This document shows positions 13,956 to 23,234 of a stretch of DNA of 36,779 nt, one piece after another. How positions within the stretch are numbered: position 1 is the stretch's first letter; every line of letters begins with the position of its first letter. Origin of the DNA: an uncultured Maribacter sp. (GTDB lineage: Bacteria > Bacteroidota > Bacteroidia > Flavobacteriales > Flavobacteriaceae). The stretch lies in NCBI RefSeq assembly GCF_947495965.1, contig NZ_CANMBB010000012.1:1-36779 (forward strand). The letters are read 5' to 3'. A model generated the notes under the pieces. It made no database searches. It was not told where the DNA came from and was given only the letters and a program-made list of their open reading frames with translations. Position numbers and translations under genes: made by a program.

Positions 13956-15590
13956 ATGACTATTAAAATTTCTAAACCATTTGCAGGATTAGCTTCTGCA
14001 CTTTTATTAATGAGTTGCGGTGCAACCAACCTTGTAACTACTCCTGTAGAAAACATAGATAAAACACCACTTAAAATAGCAGACCTTACTGAAAAAGAAA
14101 AACAAAATTGGGGTCATTTAGATTTAGTTACAGATACTATTCCTGGAATGAGTGTAGATAAAGCCTATAAAGAGCTTATTCATAACAAAAAAGGAAAAAA
14201 AGTTATTGTTGCTGTTTTAGATTCTGGAATGGATTTAAAACATGAAGATTTAGATGGTGTGCTTTGGACCAACACTAAAGAAAAAGCGGGTAATGGAAAA
14301 GATGATGATAATAATGGTTATGTAGATGATATACATGGGTATAATTTTTTAGGAGAGTCTTATAATGAACAATTAGAATTTGCACGTATGTTACGCTTAA
14401 ACATAGGAACACCTACTATGCTTGCAAAAGCTAAAGCGGAACTAGACAAAAAATACCCAGAAGCTTTACAAAATAAGCAGCAATACGAACAAATTTTACA
14501 ACAAGTAAAAACATCGGACGCCGCAGTAAAAAAACTTTTAGGAAAAGACACATACACTAAAAAAGATTTAATAGGTATAAAATCTGAAGACCAGGCTATG
14601 CAACAAAATGTTGCAGTGTTAATGCAAATGCTTAATTATGCTGATACAATTCCTGAAGTTCTAGAAGAACTTAATGGTGGAATAACACACTTTACAGAAA
14701 GTGCTAATTATAACCTAAATAAAGACTTTAATGGTCGTAAAGAGGTTGGCGACAATCCTTATGATATTAAAGATTTAGGTTACGGAAACGGAAATCCTCA
14801 AAATAGAGTAGATGATGAAAGCCACGGTACGCATGTAGCTGGTATAATTGGTGCAGAACGTAACAATGGTAAAGGAGCAAATGGTGTAGCAAACAATGTT
14901 GCAATTATGAGTATAAGAGCCGTACCTAATGGCGATGAATATGATAAAGATATTGCATTAGGAATACGTTATGCGGTAGACAATGGTGCAAAAATTATTA
15001 ACTGTAGTTTTGGAAAATCTTTCTCTCCAAAAGCAGAATGGGTATACGATGCTATTAAATATGCTGCATCTAAAAATGTTTTAATTGTACACGCAGCTGG
15101 TAATGATGGTCATAATATAGACGATGCCAACAATCCTAATTTCCCTAATGATCATAATAACTATTCTGGTACAGAAATAGCTAATAATGTAATTACTGTT
15201 GGTGCTTTAACAGAAAAATATGGCTCAGAAATGGTAGCGTCTTTTTCTAACTATGGTTTACAAAATGTAGATGTATTTGCTCCTGGTGCTGCAATTTATT
15301 CTACAATACCTGGTAATAAATATAAATCTATGGGAGGAACTTCTATGGCTGCCCCTGCTGTGGCAGGTGTTGCGGCACTTATTATGTCACAATATCCAAC
15401 CTTAAAAGCTACACAAGTAAAACAAATAATTATGCAGTCTGGTTTAGCACCACATGCTAAAATTATACTTGGTGGCGATACTACTAACAGTAGTACTTTA
15501 GATAAAGTTTCTAAATCTGGGAAAATTGTAAACGCCTATAATGCTTTATTAATGGCTAAAAACGTTTCTGCAGGAAAAACACAGTTATAA
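13956..15590 (+). CDS. S8 (subtilisin-type) serine protease, lipoprotein
   Basis: This 544-residue protease has a lipoprotein signal peptide ending in LLLMSC (Cys21), so it is anchored in the cell envelope. Catalytic residues: Asp89 in VAVLDSGMDLKHEDL, His290 in SHGTHVAGIIGA, oxyanion Asn in VHAAGNDGHN, and Ser463 in GGTSMAAPAVAG. The gap between Asp and His is 200 residues, far longer than in subtilisins. It contains a Lys/Gln/Asp-rich helical stretch (about 135-240) and a GKDDDNNGYVDD turn that may bind calcium. No T9SS C-terminal sorting domain is seen. A terminator follows the stop, ending the MBL-S8 unit. Confidence 0.92.
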   Translation: MTIKISKPFAGLASALLLMSCGATNLVTTPVENIDKTPLKIADLTEKEKQNWGHLDLVTDTIPGMSVDKAYKELIHNKKGKKVIVAVLDSGMDLKHEDLDGVLWTNTKEKAGNGKDDDNNGYVDDIHGYNFLGESYNEQLEFARMLRLNIGTPTMLAKAKAELDKKYPEALQNKQQYEQILQQVKTSDAAVKKLLGKDTYTKKDLIGIKSEDQAMQQNVAVLMQMLNYADTIPEVLEELNGGITHFTESANYNLNKDFNGRKEVGDNPYDIKDLGYGNGNPQNRVDDESHGTHVAGIIGAERNNGKGANGVANNVAIMSIRAVPNGDEYDKDIALGIRYAVDNGAKIINCSFGKSFSPKAEWVYDAIKYAASKNVLIVHAAGNDGHNIDDANNPNFPNDHNNYSGTEIANNVITVGALTEKYGSEMVASFSNYGLQNVDVFAPGAAIYSTIPGNKYKSMGGTSMAAPAVAGVAALIMSQYPTLKATQVKQIIMQSGLAPHAKIILGGDTTNSSTLDKVSKSGKIVNAYNALLMAKNVSAGKTQL

Positions 15591-15603
15591 ATTCATAATA
15601 CAC

Positions 15604-15647
15604 GCCTTAACTCCTTAAATTTTTAGGGAGTTAAGGCATTTTTTTTA
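15604..15647 (+). terminator. intrinsic terminator after the S8 protease gene
   Basis: GCCTTAACTCC (15604-15614) pairs perfectly with GGAGTTAAGGC (15627-15637), and a run of nine T follows. Confidence 0.88.
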
Positions 15648-15668
15648 CGACTAAAAAAAATAAAAACG

Positions 15669-17525
15669 ATGAAAAAACTTCTCCCTTTTTGTGCTTTATT
15701 AGTGCTTGGTATTACAAGTTCTCTTTTTGCACAAAACAATACAGGCTATTGGCAACAACATGTAGATTATACTATGGATGTTTCTGTAGATGTAAAAACA
15801 TATCTATTTTCTGGAACACAATCTTTAGTTTATACCAATAACTCACCAGACGAAATTTCTAAAGTTTATTACCACTTATATTTTAATGCTTTTCAACCAG
15901 GTAGTGAAATGGATGCAAGGCTTCAAAGCATTAAGGATCCTGATGGAAGAATGGTTACCGAAGAGAAAACAAGTAGAATAGCTCCATTATCAGATTCTGA
16001 AATAGGTTTTTTACATGCCACTTCATTAAAACAAGATGGAAAAAAAGTTACTTTTTCTGAAGCAGGTACCGTTTTAGAGGTACAATTAGCAAAACCTATT
16101 GCTTCTGGAGAAAAAACTACCTTAGAAATGGTTTTTAAAGGGCAAGTTCCTGTTCAAATTCGTCGTTCTGGGCGTAATAGTAAAGATGGTATTGCGCTTT
16201 CTATGAGCCAATGGTATCCTAAACTAGCAGAGTACGATTTTGAAGGTTGGCATGCAGACCCATATATAGCAAGAGAATTTCAGGGGGTTTGGGGAAATTT
16301 TGATGTAAAACTTACTATAGATAAAAATTATACGGTAGGCGGTACAGGATATTTGCAAAACCCAAACGAAATTGGTCATGGTTATGAAAGTCCTGGAACT
16401 AAAGTTAAAAAGCATAAAGGAAAAACATTAACCTGGCATTTTAAAGCTCCTAAAGTACACGATTTTATGTGGGCTGCAGATCCAGATTATATTCATGATA
16501 CGTTACAAGTAGAAAATGGTCCAATGCTTCATTTTCTTTACCAGGGAAAAGACGCAGAGATTAAAGAAAACTGGGAGAAAGTTCAGCCTAAAGCAGCAGA
16601 AATGATGCAGTATTTTAGCAAAAATATTGGCAAATACCCTTATGACCAATACTCTATTATTCAAGGTGGTGATGGTGGTATGGAGTATGCTATGAGTACT
16701 TTAATTGCTGGCGGCAAAAAATTTGGAAGCCTAGCGGGTACTACTGCTCATGAAATGGCGCATGCATGGTTTCAACATATTCTAGCCACTAATGAAGCTA
16801 AACACGCTTGGATGGATGAAGGTTTTACAACTTACATATCTACTTTATGTATGAATGAGGTAATGCAGCAGAATAAAAGCTTTCCTCTAGAAAGGTCTTA
16901 TAAAGGGTATTATTATTTAGTAAAATCTGGACTAGAACAACCACAAACAACCCATGCAGATAGGTTTGATTCTAACATGCCATATAGTATAGCGGCCTAC
17001 AGTAAAGGGTCTATCTTTTTAGCACAATTAGGCTATATCATTGGAGAAGAAAAATTACAAGAAACTATTAAAAAATACTATTCCGATTTTAAATTTAAAC
17101 ACCCAGTTCCTAATGACATAAAACGTACTGCAGAAAAAGTAACTGGCTTAGAATTAGATTGGTATTTAACCGATTGGACACAAACAACCAATACTATAGA
17201 TTACGGAATTAAAGAAGTAATAGCAGAAGGAGAGAAAACAAAAATAACCCTAGAACGTATTGGGTTAATGCCTATGCCTCAAGAAATTCTAGTAACTTAT
17301 ACAGATGGTACAAAAGAAACTTTTTATACAGCTCTACGAATGATGCGTAGTGAAAAAGAAGGAATACAAGCTACTGTATTACCAGATTGGCCTTGGGCTT
17401 TTTCTACCTATGACTTTACAATAGAAAAGCCTATTGGTAAAATACAGTCTATTGTCTTAGATCATACTAACTTAATGGCTGATGTGGACCGTTCTAATAA
17501 CGTATGGGAATTATCAGCCAAATAA
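15669..17525 (+). CDS. M1-family zinc metallopeptidase
   Basis: This 618-residue protein has a signal peptide (about 1-21, ending SLFAQ) and is exported. The zinc site is HEMAH (361-365) followed 18 residues later by Glu384 in WMDEGFTTY, the gluzincin pattern. GGDGGMEYAMST about 25 residues before it is the M1 exopeptidase motif (GxMEN in classical members, here GGMEY). A catalytic Tyr is expected in the MPYSIAAYSKGSIFL segment (about 437-451). It probably trims peptides from the N-terminus in the periplasm or outside. Its ATG lies just after the S8 terminator; rnpA follows after 58 nt. Confidence 0.93.
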   Translation: MKKLLPFCALLVLGITSSLFAQNNTGYWQQHVDYTMDVSVDVKTYLFSGTQSLVYTNNSPDEISKVYYHLYFNAFQPGSEMDARLQSIKDPDGRMVTEEKTSRIAPLSDSEIGFLHATSLKQDGKKVTFSEAGTVLEVQLAKPIASGEKTTLEMVFKGQVPVQIRRSGRNSKDGIALSMSQWYPKLAEYDFEGWHADPYIAREFQGVWGNFDVKLTIDKNYTVGGTGYLQNPNEIGHGYESPGTKVKKHKGKTLTWHFKAPKVHDFMWAADPDYIHDTLQVENGPMLHFLYQGKDAEIKENWEKVQPKAAEMMQYFSKNIGKYPYDQYSIIQGGDGGMEYAMSTLIAGGKKFGSLAGTTAHEMAHAWFQHILATNEAKHAWMDEGFTTYISTLCMNEVMQQNKSFPLERSYKGYYYLVKSGLEQPQTTHADRFDSNMPYSIAAYSKGSIFLAQLGYIIGEEKLQETIKKYYSDFKFKHPVPNDIKRTAEKVTGLELDWYLTDWTQTTNTIDYGIKEVIAEGEKTKITLERIGLMPMPQEILVTYTDGTKETFYTALRMMRSEKEGIQATVLPDWPWAFSTYDFTIEKPIGKIQSIVLDHTNLMADVDRSNNVWELSAK

Positions 17526-17583
17526 TAGCCAATTATTAATCATTAGGGTAAATAACTTTAATATAAAAAACAGTACTTTATTT

Positions 17584-17967
17584 ATGACTTTGTCTTACCC
17601 TAAAAAAGAAAAACTAAAAAGCAAAAAGCGCATAGAACAGTTGTTCTTAGAAGGCAAAAATGTTACTAGTTTTCCTTTAAAACTAATCTATTTAGAAACT
17701 GCTCTTCCAGACCAAATAAAGGTACAAACGGGGGTGGCAGTTTCTAAAAAAAGATTTAAAAGTGCTGTAAAAAGAAACCGCGTAAAACGTTTACTTAGAG
17801 AAGCTTATAGACTTAATAAAACCATAGTTACGGACAATACCGAAAGGAGCTATGCGTTTTTAATTTTATACATTGGTAAAGAAATGCCAACCTATTCTGT
17901 AATTGAAAAACAATTGCAACATTTATTTAAAAAATTTAATGCCAAAACAAATGCACAAATTGGTTAA
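17584..17967 (+). CDS. rnpA: ribonuclease P protein component
   Basis: This is the protein subunit of RNase P, which matures tRNA 5' ends. The longest frame starts at 17482 inside the M1 gene, but MTLSYPKKEKLKSKKRIEQLF at 17584 is the standard family start, giving 127 residues. The RNR signature is SAVKRNRVKRLLREAYR (about 60-76), preceded by GVAVSKKRFK. It is not next to rpmH/dnaA as in many bacteria; it overlaps the S41 protease gene, a pairing I know from Bacteroidota. Confidence 0.95.
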   Translation: MTLSYPKKEKLKSKKRIEQLFLEGKNVTSFPLKLIYLETALPDQIKVQTGVAVSKKRFKSAVKRNRVKRLLREAYRLNKTIVTDNTERSYAFLILYIGKEMPTYSVIEKQLQHLFKKFNAKTNAQIG

Positions 17968-19579
17968 AAAAAAGGTTTTAATCCCTTTCATTGCAATAGC
18001 TATTTTAGTTACTGGTTCTAGTTTTAAAAGTGATTTCTTTGAAATAGCGAAACAAATAGAAATATTTACAACGCTTTTTAAAGAGCTAAACATGAATTAT
18101 GTAGATGAAACCAACCCTGCAGAATTAATGGATACTGCTATTAAAAATATGCTGGAAGATTTAGACCCGTATACCAAATTTTTAAATGAACAGGATGTTG
18201 AAGCATATAAAATTAACAATGCCGGCGAATACTCTGGAATAGGTTCTTTAGTGCGCTCTTATAAAGATAAATTACTAATCGTAGAACCATACAAAGACTA
18301 TCCTGCAGATAAGGCTGGTTTAAAAGCTGGTGACGAAATAATAAAAATAGGAGATATTAATGTTGCCGATTTTGACGATAATGCCAGTGAGCTTTTAAAG
18401 GGTGCTAACGGTACTTATGTAACGGTAACATACAAAAGACAAGGAGAAACCAAAACAACTACAATTAAAAGAGAAGGAATTGAAGTAGATGCCGTTCCTT
18501 TTTACAAAATGGTAGATGGTAAAACCGGATATATTGTTCTTTCTAAATTTAATGCTAAAGCATCAGACCAAACAAAAGAGGCTTTAAAAGATTTAAAAGG
18601 AAAAGGAGCAGAAAAAATAATTTTAGATTTAAGGGGTAATCCAGGCGGATTGCTTTCAGAGGCTATAAATGTTACCAATCTTTTTGTTCCTAAGGGAGAA
18701 CTTATAGTTACGACAAAATCTAAAGTAAAAAAGTTTAATAGGGAGTATAAAACTAAAAACAAAGCAGTAGATACAGAAATACCTTTAGTAGTTCTTGTAA
18801 ATGGTAGAAGTGCTTCTGCTAGCGAAATTGTTTCTGGTAGTTTACAAGATTTAGATAGAGCCGTTATTATGGGAGCCAGAAGCTTTGGAAAAGGCTTGGT
18901 ACAACGCCCAATGAAACTTACATACGGCACACAGCTTAAAGTTACCATATCTCGTTATTACACAGCCTCTGGAAGGTGTATACAAGCATTAGACTATTGG
19001 AATAGAGATGATAGCGGAAACGCCGTTAGAAACACAGAATTTAATGATTTTAAAACCCGAAACGGTCGTAAAGTACAAGATGGTGGTGGAGTTTTACCAG
19101 ATATAGAAATTGAAGCGGCAAAAACTAATAACTTAACAAAAGCCCTATTAGCTAGCCATACTATTTTTGATTATGCTACAACATATAGTTATAAAAATAA
19201 AGTAGAAGATGTATCAAAATTTTCTTTTACAAGTAATGATTTTGAAGGTTTTAAAACCTTTGTTTCTAATAGCGATTTTTCTTTTGAAACTAAATCCCAA
19301 AAAGCCTTAAGGGAGGCTTTATCTGGTGATGATAAAGAAATTTATGGTTCTAATGTACAAGACGGGTATAAAAATTTATTAGCCGAAATGGAAAAAAGTA
19401 AATTAAACGCTTTAGATACCTTCCAAAAAGAAATACAAAAGAACTTAGAGGACGAAATTGTAAAACGTTATTTCTATAGAGAAGGTCTTTATAATTACTA
19501 TTTGCTAAAAGACGAAGCTATTCTTGCTGCTACAGAGTTATTAAATGCCAATGAAAAATATACTTCTATTTTAAAGTAA
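17951..19579 (+). CDS. S41 (C-terminal processing) protease
   Basis: This 542-residue envelope protease from the chosen start has a signal/anchor helix (KKKVLIPFIAIAILVTGSSF), an N-terminal helical region, a PDZ domain (about 85-175: SGIGSLVRSYKDKLLIVEPYKDYPADKAGLKAGDEI in its first part) and a catalytic domain. The Ser-Lys pair is Ser289 in GRSASASE and Lys314 in SFGKGLVQ, 25 apart as in CtpA/Prc. The C-terminal helical part (about 400-542) is typical for Bacteroidota homologs. Start codons at 17903, 17939 and 17951 are all possible; 17951 gives the most usual signal peptide and a 17-bp overlap with rnpA. It ends 4 nt from the stop of the convergent DUF1080 gene. Confidence 0.92.
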   Translation: MHKLVKKKVLIPFIAIAILVTGSSFKSDFFEIAKQIEIFTTLFKELNMNYVDETNPAELMDTAIKNMLEDLDPYTKFLNEQDVEAYKINNAGEYSGIGSLVRSYKDKLLIVEPYKDYPADKAGLKAGDEIIKIGDINVADFDDNASELLKGANGTYVTVTYKRQGETKTTTIKREGIEVDAVPFYKMVDGKTGYIVLSKFNAKASDQTKEALKDLKGKGAEKIILDLRGNPGGLLSEAINVTNLFVPKGELIVTTKSKVKKFNREYKTKNKAVDTEIPLVVLVNGRSASASEIVSGSLQDLDRAVIMGARSFGKGLVQRPMKLTYGTQLKVTISRYYTASGRCIQALDYWNRDDSGNAVRNTEFNDFKTRNGRKVQDGGGVLPDIEIEAAKTNNLTKALLASHTIFDYATTYSYKNKVEDVSKFSFTSNDFEGFKTFVSNSDFSFETKSQKALREALSGDDKEIYGSNVQDGYKNLLAEMEKSKLNALDTFQKEIQKNLEDEIVKRYFYREGLYNYYLLKDEAILAATELLNANEKYTSILK

Positions 19580-19583
19580 TTGT

Positions 19584-20471
19584 TTAAAATTCACAAGAAG
19601 CTTCATCCGATTTAATATAATGTTTTCTATAGTTTTTGGCTTTAGGGTTCATACATCCTTTTAGATTTTTTATCCGTACATTTTTAAAATCTAACGGCTG
19701 GCCTTCACTTTGTAGAGCAATAAAACCCTCTGTTAAAGGTTGTCCATCTTTTTTTACCTTAGGATTATGTCCTTCTATTGGGCCTCCTCCAATTGATGGT
19801 TTTGTATAGGTTAATACCAGTTCACCATTAATAATATGTTTTACAATAGAGTCTCCTAAAACTATTAATTCTGCTTTTACCCACTGCCCTTTAGGGTATG
19901 TTTTAGAAGAAGATTTTATACAATGTTTTGTAGCTTTTACTCCATTATATACAATATCTGTACCTGGAGAACACATATTTCCTGTTGGTCTTTCTGTTCC
20001 TTTCTCTATTTCTGCCAAAAATTGCATTTCTACAGAAATAGGCCAATTCTGGTCTTTTAGCATTGTTTTAGGGTCTTGAGAATGAAACATAACCCCACTA
20101 TTTAAATTTGTGTGTTTTGGTGCTCCCAAATACCAATCACCAACAAACCTATAATCCATTTCTAAATGAAAATAAGAATAAGGCGTATCATAATACAAAT
20201 GACCAAAACGGTCATTAAAATCTCCCTCATACTTATCATATCTAACTTCTAAAATACTGTCATTTACTCTAAACGTTTCTCCAAAATTATCGCCAGTTTC
20301 ATAGTGTTGTATTTTGGTTGTCCACCCGCTTAAATCTTTACCATTAAATAAATTTTTCCATTCTTTATCATCTTCCTGAGCTGTTGTAAATCCAGAAATA
20401 AGACAACAGAGCAATACCATTATTACCTGTAAAAATGAACTCGCGTTTTTTAAGTTTTTGTTAAATGACAT
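19584..20471 (-). CDS. DUF1080 (3-keto-disaccharide hydrolase fold) protein
   Basis: This 295-residue exported protein has an N-terminal signal segment (about 14-32, VIMVLLCCLISGFTTAQ). One concanavalin-like DUF1080 domain spans about 35-272: WKNLFNGKDLSGWTTK at its start, LEMDYRF, PKHTNLNSGVMFHSQ, LIVLGDSIVKHIINGELVLTY, and EGFIALQSEGQPLDFKNVRIKNL at its end. Members are linked to glycoside breakdown through 3-keto intermediates. A short Cys-containing tail (CMNPKAKNYRKHYIKSDEASC) looks like a disulfide-forming end. No sugar oxidoreductase is nearby, so the substrate is open. Confidence 0.87.
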   Translation of the reverse strand: MSFNKNLKNASSFLQVIMVLLCCLISGFTTAQEDDKEWKNLFNGKDLSGWTTKIQHYETGDNFGETFRVNDSILEVRYDKYEGDFNDRFGHLYYDTPYSYFHLEMDYRFVGDWYLGAPKHTNLNSGVMFHSQDPKTMLKDQNWPISVEMQFLAEIEKGTERPTGNMCSPGTDIVYNGVKATKHCIKSSSKTYPKGQWVKAELIVLGDSIVKHIINGELVLTYTKPSIGGGPIEGHNPKVKKDGQPLTEGFIALQSEGQPLDFKNVRIKNLKGCMNPKAKNYRKHYIKSDEASCEF

Positions 20472-20654
20472 AAAGCTATTTTTTGTAATTTTTTATAAGT
20501 TAGTCCCTATTTTATAAACTGCTAGAATTATTTTAACAAACTAACAAGTTGGTGCTTTCTTTTTATACTTCTGTTTTTTAATTAAAATAAGGCGTTCCGC
20601 TAAATAATGCGTCTTTTACTCTAGTATTTATCTCTTTTTTAGAAAGCATTCCAT

Positions 20655-20681
20655 GAGTAAAACAAACCCATAAGTTTGTTT
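20655..20681 (-). terminator. possible terminator of the SH3/NlpC gene
   Basis: AAACAAAC (20660-20667) pairs with GTTTGTTT (20674-20681) in a hairpin about 23 nt past the stop codon. On the minus strand only a short T run follows; on the + strand a longer T run follows, so it could act in either direction. Confidence 0.4.
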
Positions 20682-20703
20682 CTTCTTTTTTAGAATAATA
20701 AAA

Positions 20704-21909
20704 TCAATCCTTAAAAATAGGGGTATTTACCAAATTTACTAAAGCCACATCCTCTTGTTTTAACAAGCGTTTGGAGCGTAAATATCTATCTACATTATAG
20801 GCATCATAATTAGCAGCACTACTATCTGTACTCCCAATTTGTACACGACCTGTACCAGAAGCATGTATAAACTCTTTATTGCCAATCCACATACCCACAT
20901 GTACTACTCTCTCTTTGGTAGAGTCTGTTTTTTTTCTTCCGAAAAAGAGCAAATCTCCTTTTTGAAGAGTATTAAAATTACGAACAGAGTCTATTTCTTT
21001 GCCTGTATGTACTTGTTGTGAAGCGTCTCTAGGAATTACCATCCCATTTAAGAAATAAATGCTTTTTGTAAAACCGCTACAATCTACTCCTTTAGTAGAA
21101 GTGCCTCCCCATAAATAAGGCAATCCCATAAATTTTTTAGAAGTAGTTACTAAATTTTCTCCCGTAGGATTAACAGTAGAAATCCAATTATCATAATCCA
21201 TTGCTTGGGTCTTTAAAACAAATCCTTTTCTACCATCAGGAAAACCAACTTTATAAAATTCTTTTTCTTCTCCTAAAAACTCCATAATACCTCCAGCAAC
21301 AACATCCGATAGTATTTGCGATTCTTTATTCGCTATGGAATAAACATATCCCGTAGTATTGGTAAATATTATTTTTGGCACCTTTTTCCATTGTAAATAG
21401 GCTTCATGATTTAAGACCGTAATTGCACCAAAATCTACCCAAGAAATATATTTATCTGGTGTTTGTATTAAAAACCAATCCTCTTCTCTTTTTAAAACGT
21501 TAACAGGTGTTCCTAATGTTGCCTGTGTGGCCAATTCTGCAGAATGTTTTGCATTACTCCTAATATTTGCTACAGAAATGGTAACAATGCCTTTTGTTTT
21601 TCCTTCCAAATCTGCATTTGGTAACATAGTAATACTGTCTACAAAAGTTAGGTTCTTTTCCTTTAAGTTTTTCTTTAAGGCTTCTACTGCGTTTGGTACA
21701 TTACTTTCTCCGTTTAAAATATAGGTATCCTTCTGTTTTGTTGCCGCAATAGAAAACAAAGCAACACGCTTATCTGGAGCATATTCTTCTCGTATTTCAT
21801 CTATTTCTGCCATTAATGGTATTTTTTCTAATTTAGTTTCGTCTATACAAGAAGAAACTAAAGTTCCAGTAAAAAGCAGCAATAACAAGAACCTATAAAG
21901 CAAATTCAT
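20704..21909 (-). CDS. NlpC/P60 (C40) cell-wall peptidase with SH3 domains, lipoprotein
   Basis: This 401-residue envelope lipoprotein has a signal peptide ending LVSSC (Cys21). An N-terminal region (about 30-110) is followed by two SH3b-like segments (about 110-165: ISVANIRSNAKHSAELATQ, WFLIQTPDKYISWVD; and about 185-236). The catalytic domain (250-375) has Cys277 in GVDCSGFTKS, His337 in VVHVGMWIG and His349 in FIHASG. It should cut peptidoglycan stem peptides such as gamma-D-Glu-diamino acid bonds, or handle recycled muropeptides, as known for C40 enzymes with SH3 domains. It stands alone, divergent from the methyltransferase gene. Confidence 0.93.
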   Translation of the reverse strand: MNLLYRFLLLLLFTGTLVSSCIDETKLEKIPLMAEIDEIREEYAPDKRVALFSIAATKQKDTYILNGESNVPNAVEALKKNLKEKNLTFVDSITMLPNADLEGKTKGIVTISVANIRSNAKHSAELATQATLGTPVNVLKREEDWFLIQTPDKYISWVDFGAITVLNHEAYLQWKKVPKIIFTNTTGYVYSIANKESQILSDVVAGGIMEFLGEEKEFYKVGFPDGRKGFVLKTQAMDYDNWISTVNPTGENLVTTSKKFMGLPYLWGGTSTKGVDCSGFTKSIYFLNGMVIPRDASQQVHTGKEIDSVRNFNTLQKGDLLFFGRKKTDSTKERVVHVGMWIGNKEFIHASGTGRVQIGSTDSSAANYDAYNVDRYLRSKRLLKQEDVALVNLVNTPIFKD

Positions 21910-22005
21910 TTCTATTTTTTTCTGAAAATTAAAACTTTTTAAGGACTTACCTCCTTAATCTTTAAAACTATCTTCTTCATTTTGACTAATTTTAACGCCT
22001 AACGT

Positions 22006-23232
22006 ATGAAAAAACTAAAAGTAATAGAACTTTTTGCGGGTGTTGGCGGATTTAGACTAGGGCTCGAAAAAACAAATAAATACGAGGTTGTTTGGTCTAA
22101 CCAATGGGAACCAAGTACAAAAACACAACATGCCTCCTTGGTGTATGAAGCTCGTTTTGGTTCTGAAAATCATAGTAATGAAGATGTTGCAAGTGTGTTA
22201 ACTTCTAATATACCAGATGCCGATGTTTTAGTGGGTGGGTTTCCTTGTCAAGATTATTCCGTTGCTACTACCTCTCAAAATTCTAAAGGTCTTATTGGTA
22301 AAAAGGGAGTTTTATGGTGGTCTATACATCGTATTTTATCAGAAAAAAAGAATGCACCTAAATATCTCTTTTTAGAAAATGTAGACCGTTTGTTAAAATC
22401 TCCCACTTCACAGAGGGGACGAGATTTTGCTATTATGTTACAAAGTTTAAATGCTTTAGGCTACGCGGTAGAATGGCGCGTAATAAATGCTGCAGATTAT
22501 GGAATGCCACAAAGAAGACGGCGTATTTTTTTCTTGGCTTACCATAAATCTACAACTGCTTATAAAAATCTAAAAAAAGCAAATAAATTAAATTGGATTA
22601 GTACTAAAGGCACTATAGCTAAAGCTTTTCCTATTTTACCCCAATTAAAAATAGACGCCACCTTTTCTTTAGAAGAAGATTTAGTAACACTTTCTAATGC
22701 CTTTAATAAAGAAGGAAAACTATCTCCTTTTTTAAATACAGGTGTTTTTTGTGATGGAACCGTTTATACTTCTAAAACCCAGCCCAAACAGGAAACCAAG
22801 AAAACTGTTTTAAAAGATATTTTACAAAATGGAGAAGTAACTCCAGAATTTTATATTGATAAAAAAGACCTTCCTAAATGGGAATATTTAAAAGGTTCTA
22901 AAAAAGAAGTTAGAACTGCAAAAAGCGGATTTACCTATAATTATAGTGAAGGTTCTATGGTTTTTCCCGATGCTTTAGATAATGCATCTAGAACTATTAT
23001 TACTGGTGAAGGGGGCAAAAGTGCCTCTAGGTTTAAACATGTTGTTGCTACTCCAAAAGGGTTGCGAAGATTAACTCCTATAGAACTGGAGCGTTTAAAT
23101 ATGTTTCCAGATAACCACACCAAACTAGATGGAATATCGGACACTAAAAGGGCATTTTTTATGGGAAACGCTTTAGTTGTTGGCGTAGTAGAGCGTATTG
23201 CTAAAGAATTATTTACTACTATTAATTCTTAA
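22006..23232 (+). CDS. DNA (cytosine-5)-methyltransferase
   Basis: This 408-residue DNA methyltransferase transfers a methyl group from SAM to C5 of cytosine. Motif I is ELFAGVGGFRLGL (8-20); motif IV GGFPCQDYS (78-86) carries the catalytic Cys81; motif VI FLENVDRLL (122-130, Glu124); motif VIII QRRRRIFFLAY (169-179). A target-recognition region spans about 185-335. Motif IX is RRLTPIELERLNMFP and motif X GNALVVGVVERIAKEL near the end. All motifs are intact. The recognition sequence cannot be read off. The following gene starts 2 nt after the stop and is probably its cognate nuclease. It is divergent from the C40 lipoprotein gene. Confidence 0.95.
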   Translation: MKKLKVIELFAGVGGFRLGLEKTNKYEVVWSNQWEPSTKTQHASLVYEARFGSENHSNEDVASVLTSNIPDADVLVGGFPCQDYSVATTSQNSKGLIGKKGVLWWSIHRILSEKKNAPKYLFLENVDRLLKSPTSQRGRDFAIMLQSLNALGYAVEWRVINAADYGMPQRRRRIFFLAYHKSTTAYKNLKKANKLNWISTKGTIAKAFPILPQLKIDATFSLEEDLVTLSNAFNKEGKLSPFLNTGVFCDGTVYTSKTQPKQETKKTVLKDILQNGEVTPEFYIDKKDLPKWEYLKGSKKEVRTAKSGFTYNYSEGSMVFPDALDNASRTIITGEGGKSASRFKHVVATPKGLRRLTPIELERLNMFPDNHTKLDGISDTKRAFFMGNALVVGVVERIAKELFTTINS

Positions 23233-23234
23233 AA

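Noticed and set aside
17482-17583. N-terminal extension of rnpA from 17482
   Set aside because: It lies partly inside the M1 peptidase gene and reads as low-quality sequence; the conserved rnpA start is at 17584.
18502-18948. 148-codon minus-strand ORF inside the S41 protease gene
   Set aside because: Antisense shadow of a well-supported protease catalytic domain.
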